NCBI RefSeq assembly: GCF_000972845.2
Contig: NC_040032.1
Location: 8,663,269-8,727,268, forward strand
Source: Larimichthys crocea
Taxonomy: Eukaryota; Chordata; Actinopteri; Sciaenidae
Length of the DNA: 64,000 bases
Direction: 5' to 3'
Shown here: positions 12,120-22,979 of the stretch, piece after piece
Layout of the letters: each line of letters starts with the position of its first letter
Numbering within the stretch: the stretch's first letter is position 1
The notes under the pieces: model-generated
What the model was told of the DNA's origin: nothing
The model's database searches: none
The model's input: the letters and a program-made list of their open reading frames with translations, nothing else
Translations under genes and position numbers: made by a program

Positions 12120-13550
12120 GACGGCGCAGACACGATGACCAGAGTTCAGTCGTGCAGTTCAAGGCACCGGGTGTCTCAGATGAAGTGTTTGTCTCTGAGC
12201 GATGGGAGGACTCGTAAACGTCGCCCCCTGCAGAGTCACCTGAGCTGTCTGGCTGCTTATTAACGCACTAACGCATTAACGGCAGGGTCAGCCGTGCACC
12301 ATGAAGTGTAACCCTTCATGCACAGATGATGTATCTGCTGTCAAAGAAGTCAAGGTTCCTCGTGGCTCATCATAAAACTGAATCGGGCGCTCAGCAGGAC
12401 GTAAACACTCACAGGCCAAATCAAGGAGACTTTTACGGCTCACACCAGAACCAGAACCACACCAACATGATCTGTGACATGAACAGCTCACAGAAAGTAT
12501 GAGGCACAGTTCACCAGTATATTATCAGGCTGTTTGAAGGGACAGCTGCTCATTAGAGCACATAAATCAGGTGAAGTGATAATCTGATCTCTTCTTAACA
12601 GAGTATATCTCTTAATATCCTTATTAAAGAGCATAAATATATAATATAATATAATATAATATAAGAAGAAAAGAAGAAGAAGTGTCCTGATGTGTTTAGA
12701 GTCGGGGGAAACCAGTGACGGCATCTATGTTCCATATTGCTGTTCACTTGTTCCAGTGGACGGATCAGCGTTTCCACTGCTATCTCAGCAGAGGCGAGTG
12801 AACGTCCTGATTCATATGTTGTGTTACTCAGCGTGTTGTTGTTACAGATTGATGGGGCCCGGTTCTTTGACCTCCCTCGGGGGTTCCTGGAGGTTGACTC
12901 ACAAGCATCACATCACAGCGAACCCCAACGAGCTTCAGAAGGTTTCCACGGCTTGGCAGAGAAACAGCCGTGGAAGCAGGAAAACCACAGTCTGCTCTCT
13001 GAGGAGTTCCAGCGTCTCTGACCAGCGACTGGAGGTTCCGTCCAAACGCACTTTCACAGGATCGCTGTGCCAGTCATCTGCTCTCTGTGTTGCTTTGTTC
13101 TGCAGAGCAGCTGCAGCCTCACACATGAACAGCATCGTTACTTTCCATGCATTACAGTAATGTGATTACTTTGTAATGTGTTACTGAGTTTGATCTCTGT
13201 GTCAGCTGGCTCAGGAGCTGCTGCAGGATGGAGGAGCGATTAGAGTCGTCCTGTTTGCATGTTGTTCCGACTTCACCGAGACTTCTGGAGAACAGATAAT
13301 CTCTGACTGTGTCCATGAAATGTCCCATCTGTCCCATCTGTCCTCCAAAGTCTGTCCAATGCTGACACAGTCATGTTTTCAGTGTTTTCAGTGTTTTCAG
13401 TGTTTTCAGGTGTTCTTCATGTTAGTTTGTCATTTGTTATTGTTGACAGGTAGCTTCACTTACCTTTGACTCACCTGTTCTTTGTTCCCTCGATGGTCGG
13501 CTGTGTTTAAGCTGAAATCAGAGAAATTCACGATGAGAAATGAGCAACGC

Positions 13551-13592
<42 letters not shown>

Positions 13593-13960
13593 ATGTTTCT
13601 ACAGGATGGACACATTTAAAGTCAAACTTGATGTTTGTGTGTATGTATGTCTGATGTGAATCTGCCGGATCGGGTTCAAGCTCAGTCTCTGAGACCAACA
13701 GGGAATAACGTTATTACCCGGGATGCCAGGATCCAAACCCGGCAAGAAAACCACCTCGGTTTGAAAATAAAACACATTTAACTAGCTTCACTTACCTTCG
13801 ACTTACCTGGGCTCAGGTGTTCTTTGTTCCCTCGATGGTCGGCTGTGTTCAAGTTGAAATCGGAGAAATTCGGCAGAAATTCACAACGAGAAATGAACGC
13901 AACGCAACGAACGGGTTTGACGGTTTAGTTTGAGTTTTTTGAGTTTTGAGTTTTTGTTTT
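12118..13960. other. Non-coding stretch with duplicated ~80-bp motif
   Basis: Holds an (AC)n run (13553-13591) and two related segments (13450-13545 and 13785-13900), both reading cttcacttaccttcgac/tttgac then ttctttgttccctcgatggt, i.e. a short direct duplication. No gene supported. Confidence 0.5.
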
Positions 13961-13963
13961 TAG

Positions 13964-13998
<35 letters not shown>

Positions 13999-14004
13999 TT
14001 CACG

Positions 14005-14092
14005 TACCTCAGGTTGCCGGAGCCGAGGTTCGATCCCACGTCTCCACGTTGGCGGTCGGCATCCTTCCCCACTGGACCATCTTCAGTACTGA
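14005..14092 (-). repeat. tRNA-derived SINE-like head, minus strand
   Basis: On the minus strand an A-box-like tggtccagtgg (near 14080) is followed about 50 bases later by a B-box-like gatcgaacc within a near-complementary T-stem (cgtgg...cctcg). A full cloverleaf is not formed, so this is a tRNA-derived SINE head or tRNA relic, not a working tRNA gene. Confidence 0.45.
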
Positions 14093-14285
14093 TGAAGAAG
14101 AAGAACCAGGATCAGACTGATGGAGGAATCATGCTGAAGATTCTCCTCCATCAGTCCTGATGGAGCTGCTGAAGAACATCTCTGTCCTTCACTTTGTTTG
14201 TCTCATCATGTAGAAGGAAAACCACGTCTCCATGTCCTTTTGGACCACATGGTCCACTGCTCACTGCTCCTCATGTCCTTCCACA

Positions 14286-14365
14286 TCTTCACTGGTCCAG
14301 TGGTTAAAGATGTTCCCTCTAAGCCCTTTTAGATCCAGAAGTTGTGGGTTTGAACCCCGCTAAGA
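14286..14365 (+). repeat. tRNA-derived SINE-like head, plus strand
   Basis: A-box tggtccagtgg (14293-14303) and B-box gggtttgaacccc (14346-14358) lie about 54 bases apart, in opposite orientation to the unit at 14005-14092 and with the same A-box word. The spacing and imperfect stems argue against a functional tRNA. Confidence 0.5.
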
Positions 14366-16115
14366 GAACATTGTTGAACTGTGTGGAGGTGCAAGGAGGA
14401 GATGGCGGACAAGCAAGAACCTCAACAAACTTCTGCATTGTTGTGCTTCGATGAACATCGTGGGTCTGTCCGACTTTAAACATTTAAACAACCAGAATCT
14501 GTGTCCAGTCTGATGAAAGTTGACGTTTGTGTTGTTGGACCTCGACTGTCTCTGACGTCCTGGCTGCTCGCCGTCTCTCCAGGACGTGGAGCTCTTAGTG
14601 TCACAGTACATTAACGTCTTTTTAATCATCTCAATACATTTTGGCATCAATCAAGTTTCTTATTAAGTGAATCCAACTCTGTGGTTTATTTTGGTAAATG
14701 AACATTTGAAGTTGTGGTTACAGTTAATGAAACACTCTGAGCCAGAGGCTGGAAGTCAGATCTGGTTTACTTCAGGCATGATTTCTTTTTCTTTCTCCAG
14801 TGACTGTAACAGTTTTATCTGGATTCATCTGCACGTCCTCACTTCAGAGAAAACATTCACCATGTTCTGTTCTCAGACGGACACCTCGAGACTTTGAGAA
14901 GAAGTTTGAAACCAGCGTGAATTTAAACGTTTATGACTTGAAACTTCATCTGCATTATTCTCACGACCTCGCTAACCTTTACACTTTAATCACAAACAGA
15001 CACTCGGCCTCAGGCGTTCACTAAGTACACGACACGCTGAGCTACTTAGAGTAATGAGCCTCTCTTCAAACCTCCCATAAATACTTTATTCAGATCAGGT
15101 AGAAAGTCAGATCTGTGAGGAACAGATGATCATTTATCATACAACAAGTAGCTCTGACCGACAGCAGCATGACAGCACACCTGACTCATCACTGAATATT
15201 TCTCTATAAAAACATGTAAATGGACTAATAAACTTTTAATGAACATTCTGGATTTCATGGAGCAGAATCAGATTTATGGCCAGGTAAGTTTCCACATGCA
15301 GGAATCTGTCTTGGTGTTTTTGGTGCATAACAAACTAAAATATATAAACAAGCTGAACATGCACAAATGTCAGGTCCATGCACGTTACTAAGAGCTCAAC
15401 GCAAAACTCCTCAACGTCTCTTCTAAAGCAAAGACTCAAACAGAGTCCAGATATTCTGCTGGATCATTTCCAGGTTCTTCTTATTTATTTTCTTTAAAAC
15501 ATCCAACAATGTGAAAATGAACAGAAAACAAACGTTTGCAGGTTAGAGGACGATTCAGGCTTGATCAAATCAAACATTCAAACACATTCTCTCTGATCCT
15601 CATGCAAACATTTAAGACACCGCGATGAAGACAGATCCAACATGTCCTGTGAGAAAATATGATGTTACACAACTGATCTGTGCAGATAAACCGATCGTTA
15701 TTTAAATCCTAATGAAGGATTTGTGGACCTTTAACATGCAGCATTCTCAGCCTCCTCTTTTCTTTCATCATACTGGGAGGATCTGAAGCAGAACATGTCC
15801 GATTATCTCTGACAGGTTTGTCTCTCTGCAGCATAATATTCATATTTCTAATGAAGGATGATCTGAACTCTAACCATGTTACTTCAAAGTAAAGCAGCGT
15901 AACATCAACAGTCTGATGTGTGCAGACCTGATCCTCCTCGATCCGACATGTCTGACAGATCAGGACACTTTGTCACGTTAATAAAAACCTTTGTGACTTT
16001 TCTCAGACACCACAGATCCTCCAGAGTTCTCAACATCTGCAGGCGTACGTCTCCAAACTGTGACTGACCCAAGAAACTGAATGTGAAACTATTTTAACCT
16101 TCATGTGAAGCTCAC
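14366..16115. other. Non-coding stretch, no gene seen
   Basis: AT-rich intergenic sequence without tandem arrays or recognisable coding blocks. Confidence 0.5.
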
Positions 16116-16119
16116 GTTT

Positions 16120-16500
16120 GCCTCTCCCTCCTCCCGGTAATCTAAAGATGTGGATCATCAGTGGACCCACCTGTCAATCAAAGCGTCCCCGCTCTTAACC
16201 CTGCATAACTTTAAGCCTTAATATAACCTGAACAGGTGAGTTGTGTATAAATTCACCCTCAGTACAGTTGTCATGAACGGGGAAATTAGCTACAGAGACC
16301 AAAACTGTTTTTTGTACCAGGCTGTAAACATGTTTATTTCTGCTGTGAAGTTGGACATTTGGACATGGGGACTTATGGAGACTGACTCACTTCTGGAGCC
16401 AGCCTCAGGTGGACGTTAGAGGAACTGCAGGTTGTGGCTTCACTTCCTGTGTTGGCTTCATTTCACAGTCACAGAGGTTGCTGCACCCGAGGAAGCTGCT
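16120..16500 (+). repeat. Dispersed repeat (body), copy A
   Basis: About 280 bases (from roughly 16158 to 16445) are nearly identical to 58945-59215 and to the reverse complement of 34733-35010. Landmarks are the caggtgagtt word, the aattagctacagagaccaaaactg block and the ggagccagcctca word. Here the copy extends left to a ctcccggtaatctaaag end and right past a cttcctgtgttggcttca stretch. I recognise it as a repeat common in percomorph fish genomes but cannot name the family. Confidence 0.85.
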
Positions 16501-16509
16501 GGAGCTGAA

Positions 16510-16588
16510 GTGGTTCAGGTGCAATGAAGCGGTGAAATGTTCGGTACGAAGTGGTTCAGGTGCAATGAAGCGGTGAAATGTTCGGTAC
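16510..16588. repeat. 41-bp unit present twice in tandem
   Basis: gaagtggttcaggtgcaatg and the following 21 bases are repeated directly with no mismatch, just downstream of dispersed-repeat copy A. Confidence 0.85.
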
Positions 16589-17147
16589 GTTCACGGTGGC
16601 TGCACTAAAACTGAAGCAACTTCACCTTTAAATCATGAGGCAGCAATCAACCATGAAGACAAAATATAGAAAATACTTGACTCTGAGATTTAAGGAATGT
16701 AGAGTTACATAAACACAAACACACCGTGACACCAACAGGCTGTCAACATGCTCACGGCGTCCATGTTCTTGTCATATAATGTTTGTGTATGAAGAAGCTT
16801 CTACGAGCCGAGGCTAACGTGTGTTTCCACCTGTCCACATGTGCGTCCTGACCCGGCTCGGCACTGAACATGCCCCTTGGCATTGTTTTACGACTGGAGC
16901 TCCACCGGTTCTGAGCCTCCCAACACCTGTACAATAAATCACCAGCCTCCTCCTGTAGGTGTTACATAACCCAGCAAGGGGTTTACTGACGCCAAACACA
17001 GAACCGCCCCCGGTGCAGGCCTGACACGGGGCCGGCAGGACTCGTCATCTGCACAGATAGGTGGCGCTGTGGCACACAGGTGTCATCACATTACAGACCC
17101 CAAAGAGACGCTGGAAGAGTCCAACTGCCAACAAGTTACTGAACTAT

Positions 17148-17335
17148 GTAGTCTCTGTGACGTCCCCGCAGACTGTCTAAAACCTGGACGTAGTCTCCGT
17201 GACGTCCCCGCAGACTGTCTGAAACCTGGACGTAGTCTCCGTGACTTCCCCGCAGACTGTCTAAAACCTGGACGTAGTCTCTCTGACGTCCCCGCAGACT
17301 GTCTGAAACCTGGACGTAGTCTCCGTGACGTCCCC
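17148..17335 (+). repeat. 42-bp minisatellite, array 1 (about 4.5 units)
   Basis: Unit: gactgtctaaaacctggacg followed by tagtctccgtgacgtccccgca (42 bases). The same unit recurs at 25211-25385 and 35958-36208 and, once, at 58905-58945. Because 42 is a multiple of three, both strands show a 14-residue periodic ORF; this is not a protein gene. Confidence 0.92.
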
Positions 17336-17339
17336 TTGA

Positions 17340-18584
17340 AGGAAGTGCAGTGTTTGGCACTTGCTGTGTTGGCTGATCACTTTTAGCTTGAACAATAAAA
17401 TTCAGTGTTTCTGCAGCACGACCTCATCACAACAAACAGTTTATGAATTTCATATGTTGCATATTCAAAGACAGATATGGAAATCTTGTGGTTCACAATG
17501 TTCCACAGCTGGGACGTAAACCAGCTGCAGTTTCCATATGAACAAAATAAATATGTGACCTGCAGAGGGGGAAAAAGTGATGCAAACACAAACTTAAATA
17601 AATCAGTCACAATGTGAGCTCATGAACCAGCCTCAGTGATCGCAGTCCAATCAGCGTCTGTTCGATAACGTGACGGGGAAACACCGCTCGTGTTCATGCA
17701 GATCACTTTCTGCTCACACTGTTCAAAGCCGAAGCTCAGAGCGAGTTTCAGAAAGTCCCTCTGTGTGCAGCCAAGTATTAATGCAAACCCTTTGACTCCA
17801 CAGGAGGGAGAGTCAAACCAACTCAAGGGCTGCACAAGCCAGCGATACCACTTCTCTGTTCACCCCCCACATGAACGTGATCAGCAGAAATATGACTCAA
17901 TCATCTTCTCTCTGGAGGTCCAGCTGAGTATGTAGGTCAGGTCTGAAGGAGCTCAGGTAAAAAAACACTTTGGACAACCAAGATCCTACAAAAGTCTGAA
18001 CACTGCACAAATGAAACAAAATGCAACAATTTGCAAATCTTCTTTGATCGATGTTCAAATACGAGATATGTAATGTTCAAATCATAAAGAGGATGAAGCA
18101 GGTGAGAGTATCATGATCGAGTATGAAAGGGCGTATGACCGTATGAAGGATGTTACTACAGGAACATAAACACAGCAAAGAGTAAATTGCCTCTCATTAA
18201 AAATGAATAAGAAATCTCTTGGAGAGGAAGCGAGACTTAAACTTTGTTTCTGTTGTAATATAAGAACCTAAAAAGTATTTTTGTTTCTGTGCTTCTTGGT
18301 TGGGAAAGACAGTCTGGCAGACAGGCCTGTTCCCTCTCCACCCAGACTCCTCCAGCCAAATCCCACAAAGAGCTCCTCCAGTTGGTGTTACGTCAGTATC
18401 GATCGTATGAATGATGGTAGAACCAGCGAGGCCCCGACAGGCGATGAGGTGACTGCAGTCAGTGCTACGTCAGCGCCGGCTTCAGTCCGGTTATCCTGCG
18501 TTATGTCAGCTGTCCTGTTTCTTTTCTTTCATGCATTCACACTCTCACTCTGCTCTACGTCTGAAACAGACAGAACATGAACAG

Positions 18585-18655
<71 letters not shown>

Positions 18656-18745
18656 GCTGATCCCGTTCACTGCAGCGCCCTCTCATGGCCTCCACGAGTG
18701 TTGATACAGAGAATAACAGCACCAGAACCTTTAACTCCACTTTAC
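17340..18745. other. Non-coding stretch
   Basis: Intergenic sequence with a long (AC)n run at 18585-18651; no gene supported. Confidence 0.5.
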
Positions 18746-18747
18746 AG

Positions 18748-18880
18748 CTGTTCTAATATTAACGTCACGTTAACGTTCGTCACCTGAACACGATCGGCTG
18801 ACGATAAACCTGATCAGCCACTGTCAGTAATCAATACACAACCATCGATCAAACCAATAACTAACACTCAGACAACCTTA
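18748..18880 (+). repeat. Dispersed repeat shared with 38460-38590
   Basis: Direct match to 38460-38590 over about 130 bases (shared words: aacctgatcagcc, aatacacaaccat, aaaccaataactaac). Family not identified. The 18.96-kb hairpin lies 75 bases downstream. Confidence 0.8.
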
Positions 18881-18955
18881 GCATACTTAATCATCAGCTG
18901 AGGAACTACATAAACAAACAAACCATCATCTGTTGACTCTTATTACTGAACTGAA

Positions 18956-19040
18956 GTATGACACCGTGCTGTTATTCTGAATATCTGCATGCTGTGATTA
19001 TCTTCGTGCTGATATTCAGAATAACAGCACGGTGTCATAC
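18956..19040. repeat. Perfect 30-bp inverted repeat (hairpin, 25-base loop)
   Basis: Arms 18956-18985 and 19011-19040 are exact reverse complements (gtatgacaccgtgctgttat and ten more bases). A weaker third copy of the arm core (atactgaataatagcacgg) lies at about 19123-19142. It suggests a MITE or foldback element rather than an RNA gene. Confidence 0.85.
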
Positions 19041-19044
19041 TGGT

Positions 19045-20100
19045 TCAGTGAACAAGTTAAATTAAGACTTAGAGTTGAATACATTTAGATTGAATTGGTT
19101 TGATCAGCTGGTCGGTGGGTGTTATACTGAATAATAGCACGGCCTCAGTGTGATTTATAAAATCGACAAGCTTTACTTTTTGTGAAACAGGAAACAGATG
19201 TAGGATGATTTTAACACCGCACAGCGCCGGTCCACATGATCCCACTTCAACCCCCGTTTATAACCATGTCTGTGATTTTATGTACAGATGTGAATTTAAT
19301 GTCTTGACGTGTTATTCTGTCCAACATAACACACACGTGAGGCTGGACTGACCAAAGAATGCAAAATAAATGAATAAATGAATAAATGAATAAGGTCGTT
19401 GCTTTTCCTTCAGTCCAGCTGAGACAGACGCTCCTCCCTGATCCTCCTGTTTCACCTCCAGTCAAAACACAGAGACTCTGACAGACGTTCCTCGCTGAGG
19501 TCAAGGTGCTCTGTTTGGTATGTGTTGTTTCGAGGGTTGGATGTATCTGAACGTTTGCCTCTGCCACAAATTACCACGTCAGCCATCTTAAAATAGTGCA
19601 AGTTACTGCAAGTTTGGTCAAAATATTTGTATCTTCACTGCGTATCCTGTACTGTGTAATTAGTGGCTGTCATGGGCAGGTCTGTCACTGACACGCTGTC
19701 CAACTTATACAACTGCTGCTTTTACACTTTATGACCTCTTCATGGAAAAACTCTCATCGCAGGCCGGTTCCAACATTTTTAGCTTTTGACCCTCTAAAGA
19801 TGATCCATCTTTATGTTTTATGTCTGCTTGAGTTTAAGAGTGTAGCAACACTTCAGCAGCACGTATACATCATAATGCTTAAAGTACATCCAGCAAACTG
19901 CTCTTAAAACCTGATCAATACATGTCAATACATGTCCACCTCTGTTTCAGTGACTGCAACTGTATAAGATCTTTGCAGAAACGCTTTAAAGCAACAATCA
20001 TGTCTCTGTCATTCGTACGTCTGTTCTCACACTATGTAACTCTGAGAAGTACGTAACGCTTTACGGCACTAAGTCACACAGCAGCAACTATTTCACTGAT
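19045..20100. other. Non-coding stretch, no gene seen
   Basis: Contains a short (aatg)n-like run at 19367-19392; otherwise nothing recognisable. Confidence 0.5.
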
Positions 20101-20106
20101 TCTGGC

Positions 20107-20844
20107 TCAGCAGCCTCTGTGGACATGATGGCAGAGGAGAAGAGAGTGAAGAGGACGCTGACGGAGGAAGCTAAGAAGAGAAAAGGAGAGAGTGAGCGAG
20201 CAAGAAGCCGCCGGACAAGAGTAAATGTGGGACTGACTTTTAGTGGTTGGTGAGAGCTTGGTGAAATAAAAGGCTGAAAGACAGACGCCGAGCTGGGCTG
20301 ACTGCTGCTGGACTAGGCAGTGATATCAGCTGCTGCTGGGTCTGGTTCTGGTTCTGGGCTGACTGCTGCTGGACTAGGCAGTGATATCAGCTGCTGCTGG
20401 GTCTGGTTCTGGTTCTGGGCTGACTGCTGCTGGACTAGGCAGTGATATCAGCTGCTGCTGGGTCTGGTTCTGGTTCTGGGCTGACTGCTGCTGGACTAGG
20501 CAGTGATATCAGCTGCTGCTGGGTCTGGTTCTGGTTCTGGGCTGACTGCTGCTGGACTAGGCAGTGATATCAGCTGCTGCTGGGTCTGGTTCTGGTTCTG
20601 GGCTGACTGCTGCTGGACTAGGCAGTGATATCAGCTGCTGCTGGGTCTGGTTCTGGTTCTGGGCTGACTGCTGCTGGACTAGGCAGTGATATCAGCTGCT
20701 GCTGGGTCTGGTTCTGGTTCTGGGCTGACTGCTGCTGGACTAGGCAGTGATATCAGCTGCTGCTGGGTCTGGTTCTGGTTCTGGGCTGACTGCTGCTGGA
20801 CTAGGCAGTGATATCAGCTGCTGCTGGGACCTGGATGATGATTG
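20107..20844 (+). mobile_element. Dispersed element coding a 42-residue basic peptide, copy 2, with internal minisatellite
   Basis: Plus-strand copy of the element at 6629-6879. The 42-codon peptide (MMAEEKRVKR ... SGW, stop) is unchanged between the two copies. Its 3' segment has been expanded into the 61-bp array at 20290-20828 and the copy then ends with the same ggatgatgattg sequence as copy 1. Confidence 0.65.
20290..20828 (+). repeat. 61-bp minisatellite, about 9 units
   Basis: Unit gggctgactgctgctggact + aggcagtgatatcagctgct + gctgggtctggttctggttct, almost invariant across units. The first two thirds occur once in the inverted copy at 6629-6720; the gtctggttctggtt spacer is absent there and present only in the array. 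Confidence 0.95.
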
Positions 20845-20849
20845 GCTGT

Positions 20850-22620
20850 AAAGAATAACTAAAAATCTTCTTCTCTTGTTTCTTAGAAACTCGTAGCTGT
20901 TCTAAAGACTGGCCGGCGTTCACTCAGCGTACAAAAGCCGCTTATTAAAATGACAGGTGGTGTCACTTTTTACACTTCCTTTGAGGTGCAGCCTGTAACT
21001 ACGATCATGTTCAGGTGAAGCGCACTGAGGGGAGGAGAAGCTTTACGAGCGTGTTGCATAATGTTAACTTTGGAGGGGCCCTCTGCTCCATCGTCCGTTC
21101 ACAGGTGAGAAAGAGAATTCACACGGACGTGTTGGGTTTCATCACCTGAGACAGCTGCATGCTGGATACGTCTGTGCGATGCCTCCATGGTGTGCTGTTG
21201 TCACTTATCATGCATGCAGAGAGGCATGAACACTGTTCACACGTTTCACTGGTTTTAACTTCAGACCTCTGCACTGGATTACTGAGGAAACAAACACGGC
21301 ACATTTGTTCCACTCGGATTCAGAGAATTTGTCTTCACTTCTTTTTAAAGCTTGAAGAAATGTGCAGCAGCTTTTTAAAGATAGACAGAAAGTCTCCTCT
21401 TCTCAGTTTGCACCAGCTGCTTGTTTTAAAGCAACATTTACTTCACGTCCATCACAAATACACGAAGCGTCTTTGGGCATGCAGACAGAAAAGTTTCACG
21501 TTGAGTCGTACGTTAGCCGATAACAGGAAGCAGGAGGAGAAAACGTCATTCTGGACGTTACACTTCGTGGTTCTGGTTCATGCTGTGGATGCATCGGGTC
21601 ATCCAACACATGGAGAGCATTATGGGATTGGCCTGTCTCTTCCTCTGAGACAGGTCTGTATGAAATGCATTATGAGTTGACGGTGGACAGGACTGTAATA
21701 AAAGAACATTTATGAAGAACTAACATCAGGACCAAAAGTATCGTTATTATTCTACATGCTGCAGGTACTGGGATTGTTGGAGGCGCTCTGGGTCCTGCAG
21801 ACACTGAGGACAGATGAAGTCACTGCGTGAAGCAGATCCTGTCAGGCAGGGAAGGCGTTCATATTTGACTGGGATCCAGGAATTACACCGAGCCGTCATC
21901 AGTTATCCTGACCTGCAGACGGAGGTATGCGAACAGCGTTACAGTATGTGTGTAAATCAAGCCAGAGCGGATCAGGGTAACATTTATGGAAGAATGTAGT
22001 TTCGCATTGAGCCAGTTGAGAGCAGCATGTGGTGCTGCTCGGTGCTGGACGAGCTGGACCGGGTCAGATCTGTTTGTTTTGGACATGAAATATGACGATT
22101 TTTACATTTCTGCCCCAAATTTGTTTAAAAAGATGATCCTGATCCACATCTCGTTCAGTCCTGGAGATGACGGCGGTTCTGATCGATGATCCTGGTTCAG
22201 TCCAGGTTTCTGTCTGAGGAAACAAACTTTTTAACGTTCGTCTAACACAGATCGGCAAAGAGTTTCATCAGACGACACGAGTTCAAAACAGAAACTCCCT
22301 CTGCTGGAATAAAAAGGTGATTTGTGGCTGAATCGTTTCCCGGGTTTGTCCTGGAGACACGAGGCGAGCGACACGTTTCATCTCCACGACGGAAACAGAA
22401 GCGTACAAATCCTTCTGTTACGATCACGTACACCGAACTCAGTTTATCTTTATTATATGGTTATATTGATGCTGAACTGACAGTCAGGTGCTCGTCATGT
22501 GACACGTCATGAATTGTTCAGGTGTCATGTTTCTTAAAGGGACAGCGCAGGGAGCTTCAGTTCACTTCAGACTGATGATGTTTGTTTTGGAACGTTCTGA
22601 CAACGCGACAGAAACACTAG
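20850..22620. other. Non-coding stretch, no gene supported
   Basis: A 173-codon + strand ORF (21159-21680) lies here, but it has no domain, no visible splice structure and biased His/Leu/Cys content typical of chance frames. Confidence 0.45.
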
Positions 22621-22632
22621 GTCACTGTTAAA

Positions 22633-22971
22633 TAGGGTTGCAAAGAGGTGGAAACTTTGCAGAAACTTCATAGAAACTTTCCATGGGAAGTTAAACTGGA
22701 GAATTTTGGAAATATTTCAAATCCATGGGAATTATGGGAATTTGGGGGTAATTTAACCAAACTATATCGTATCCACACAAAGCCCTGCAGTAACAGTAAC
22801 AGTGTACTCTGTGTATACATGTGAAATCTGGTTGTTTTAGTTGAGATTATGCTAAAATATATTTTCAACAACTATATTTAAATTAAATTTTCCTTCTAAG
22901 TTCCTGTTTATTCCCATAAATTCCCATGGAAGGTTTCCAACTTTGAAAATTCCCAGAATTGTGCAACCCTA
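22633..22971. mobile_element. MITE with terminal inverted repeats, hAT-like
   Basis: Ends tagggttgca (22633) and tgcaaccct a (to 22971) are inverted copies, and sub-terminal blocks (gaaactttccatgggaa versus ttcccatggaaggtttcc) extend the match. Flanks ctgttaaa and ctggtaag agree at 6 of 8 positions, consistent with a decayed 8-bp target duplication. No transposase is encoded. Confidence 0.75.
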
Positions 22972-22979
22972 CTGGTAAG

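Noticed and set aside
12840..13021. Exon-like IDGARFFDLPRG reading after a ttgttgttacag acceptor
   Set aside because: GARFFDL recalls rhodanese-type proteins, but the rest does not match and no partner exon was found.
14286..14365. Functional tRNA gene
   Set aside because: A- and B-box words are present but spacing is long and acceptor and anticodon stems do not pair.
21159..21680. 173-codon + strand ORF
   Set aside because: No recognisable motif, no splice context, composition typical of a chance frame.
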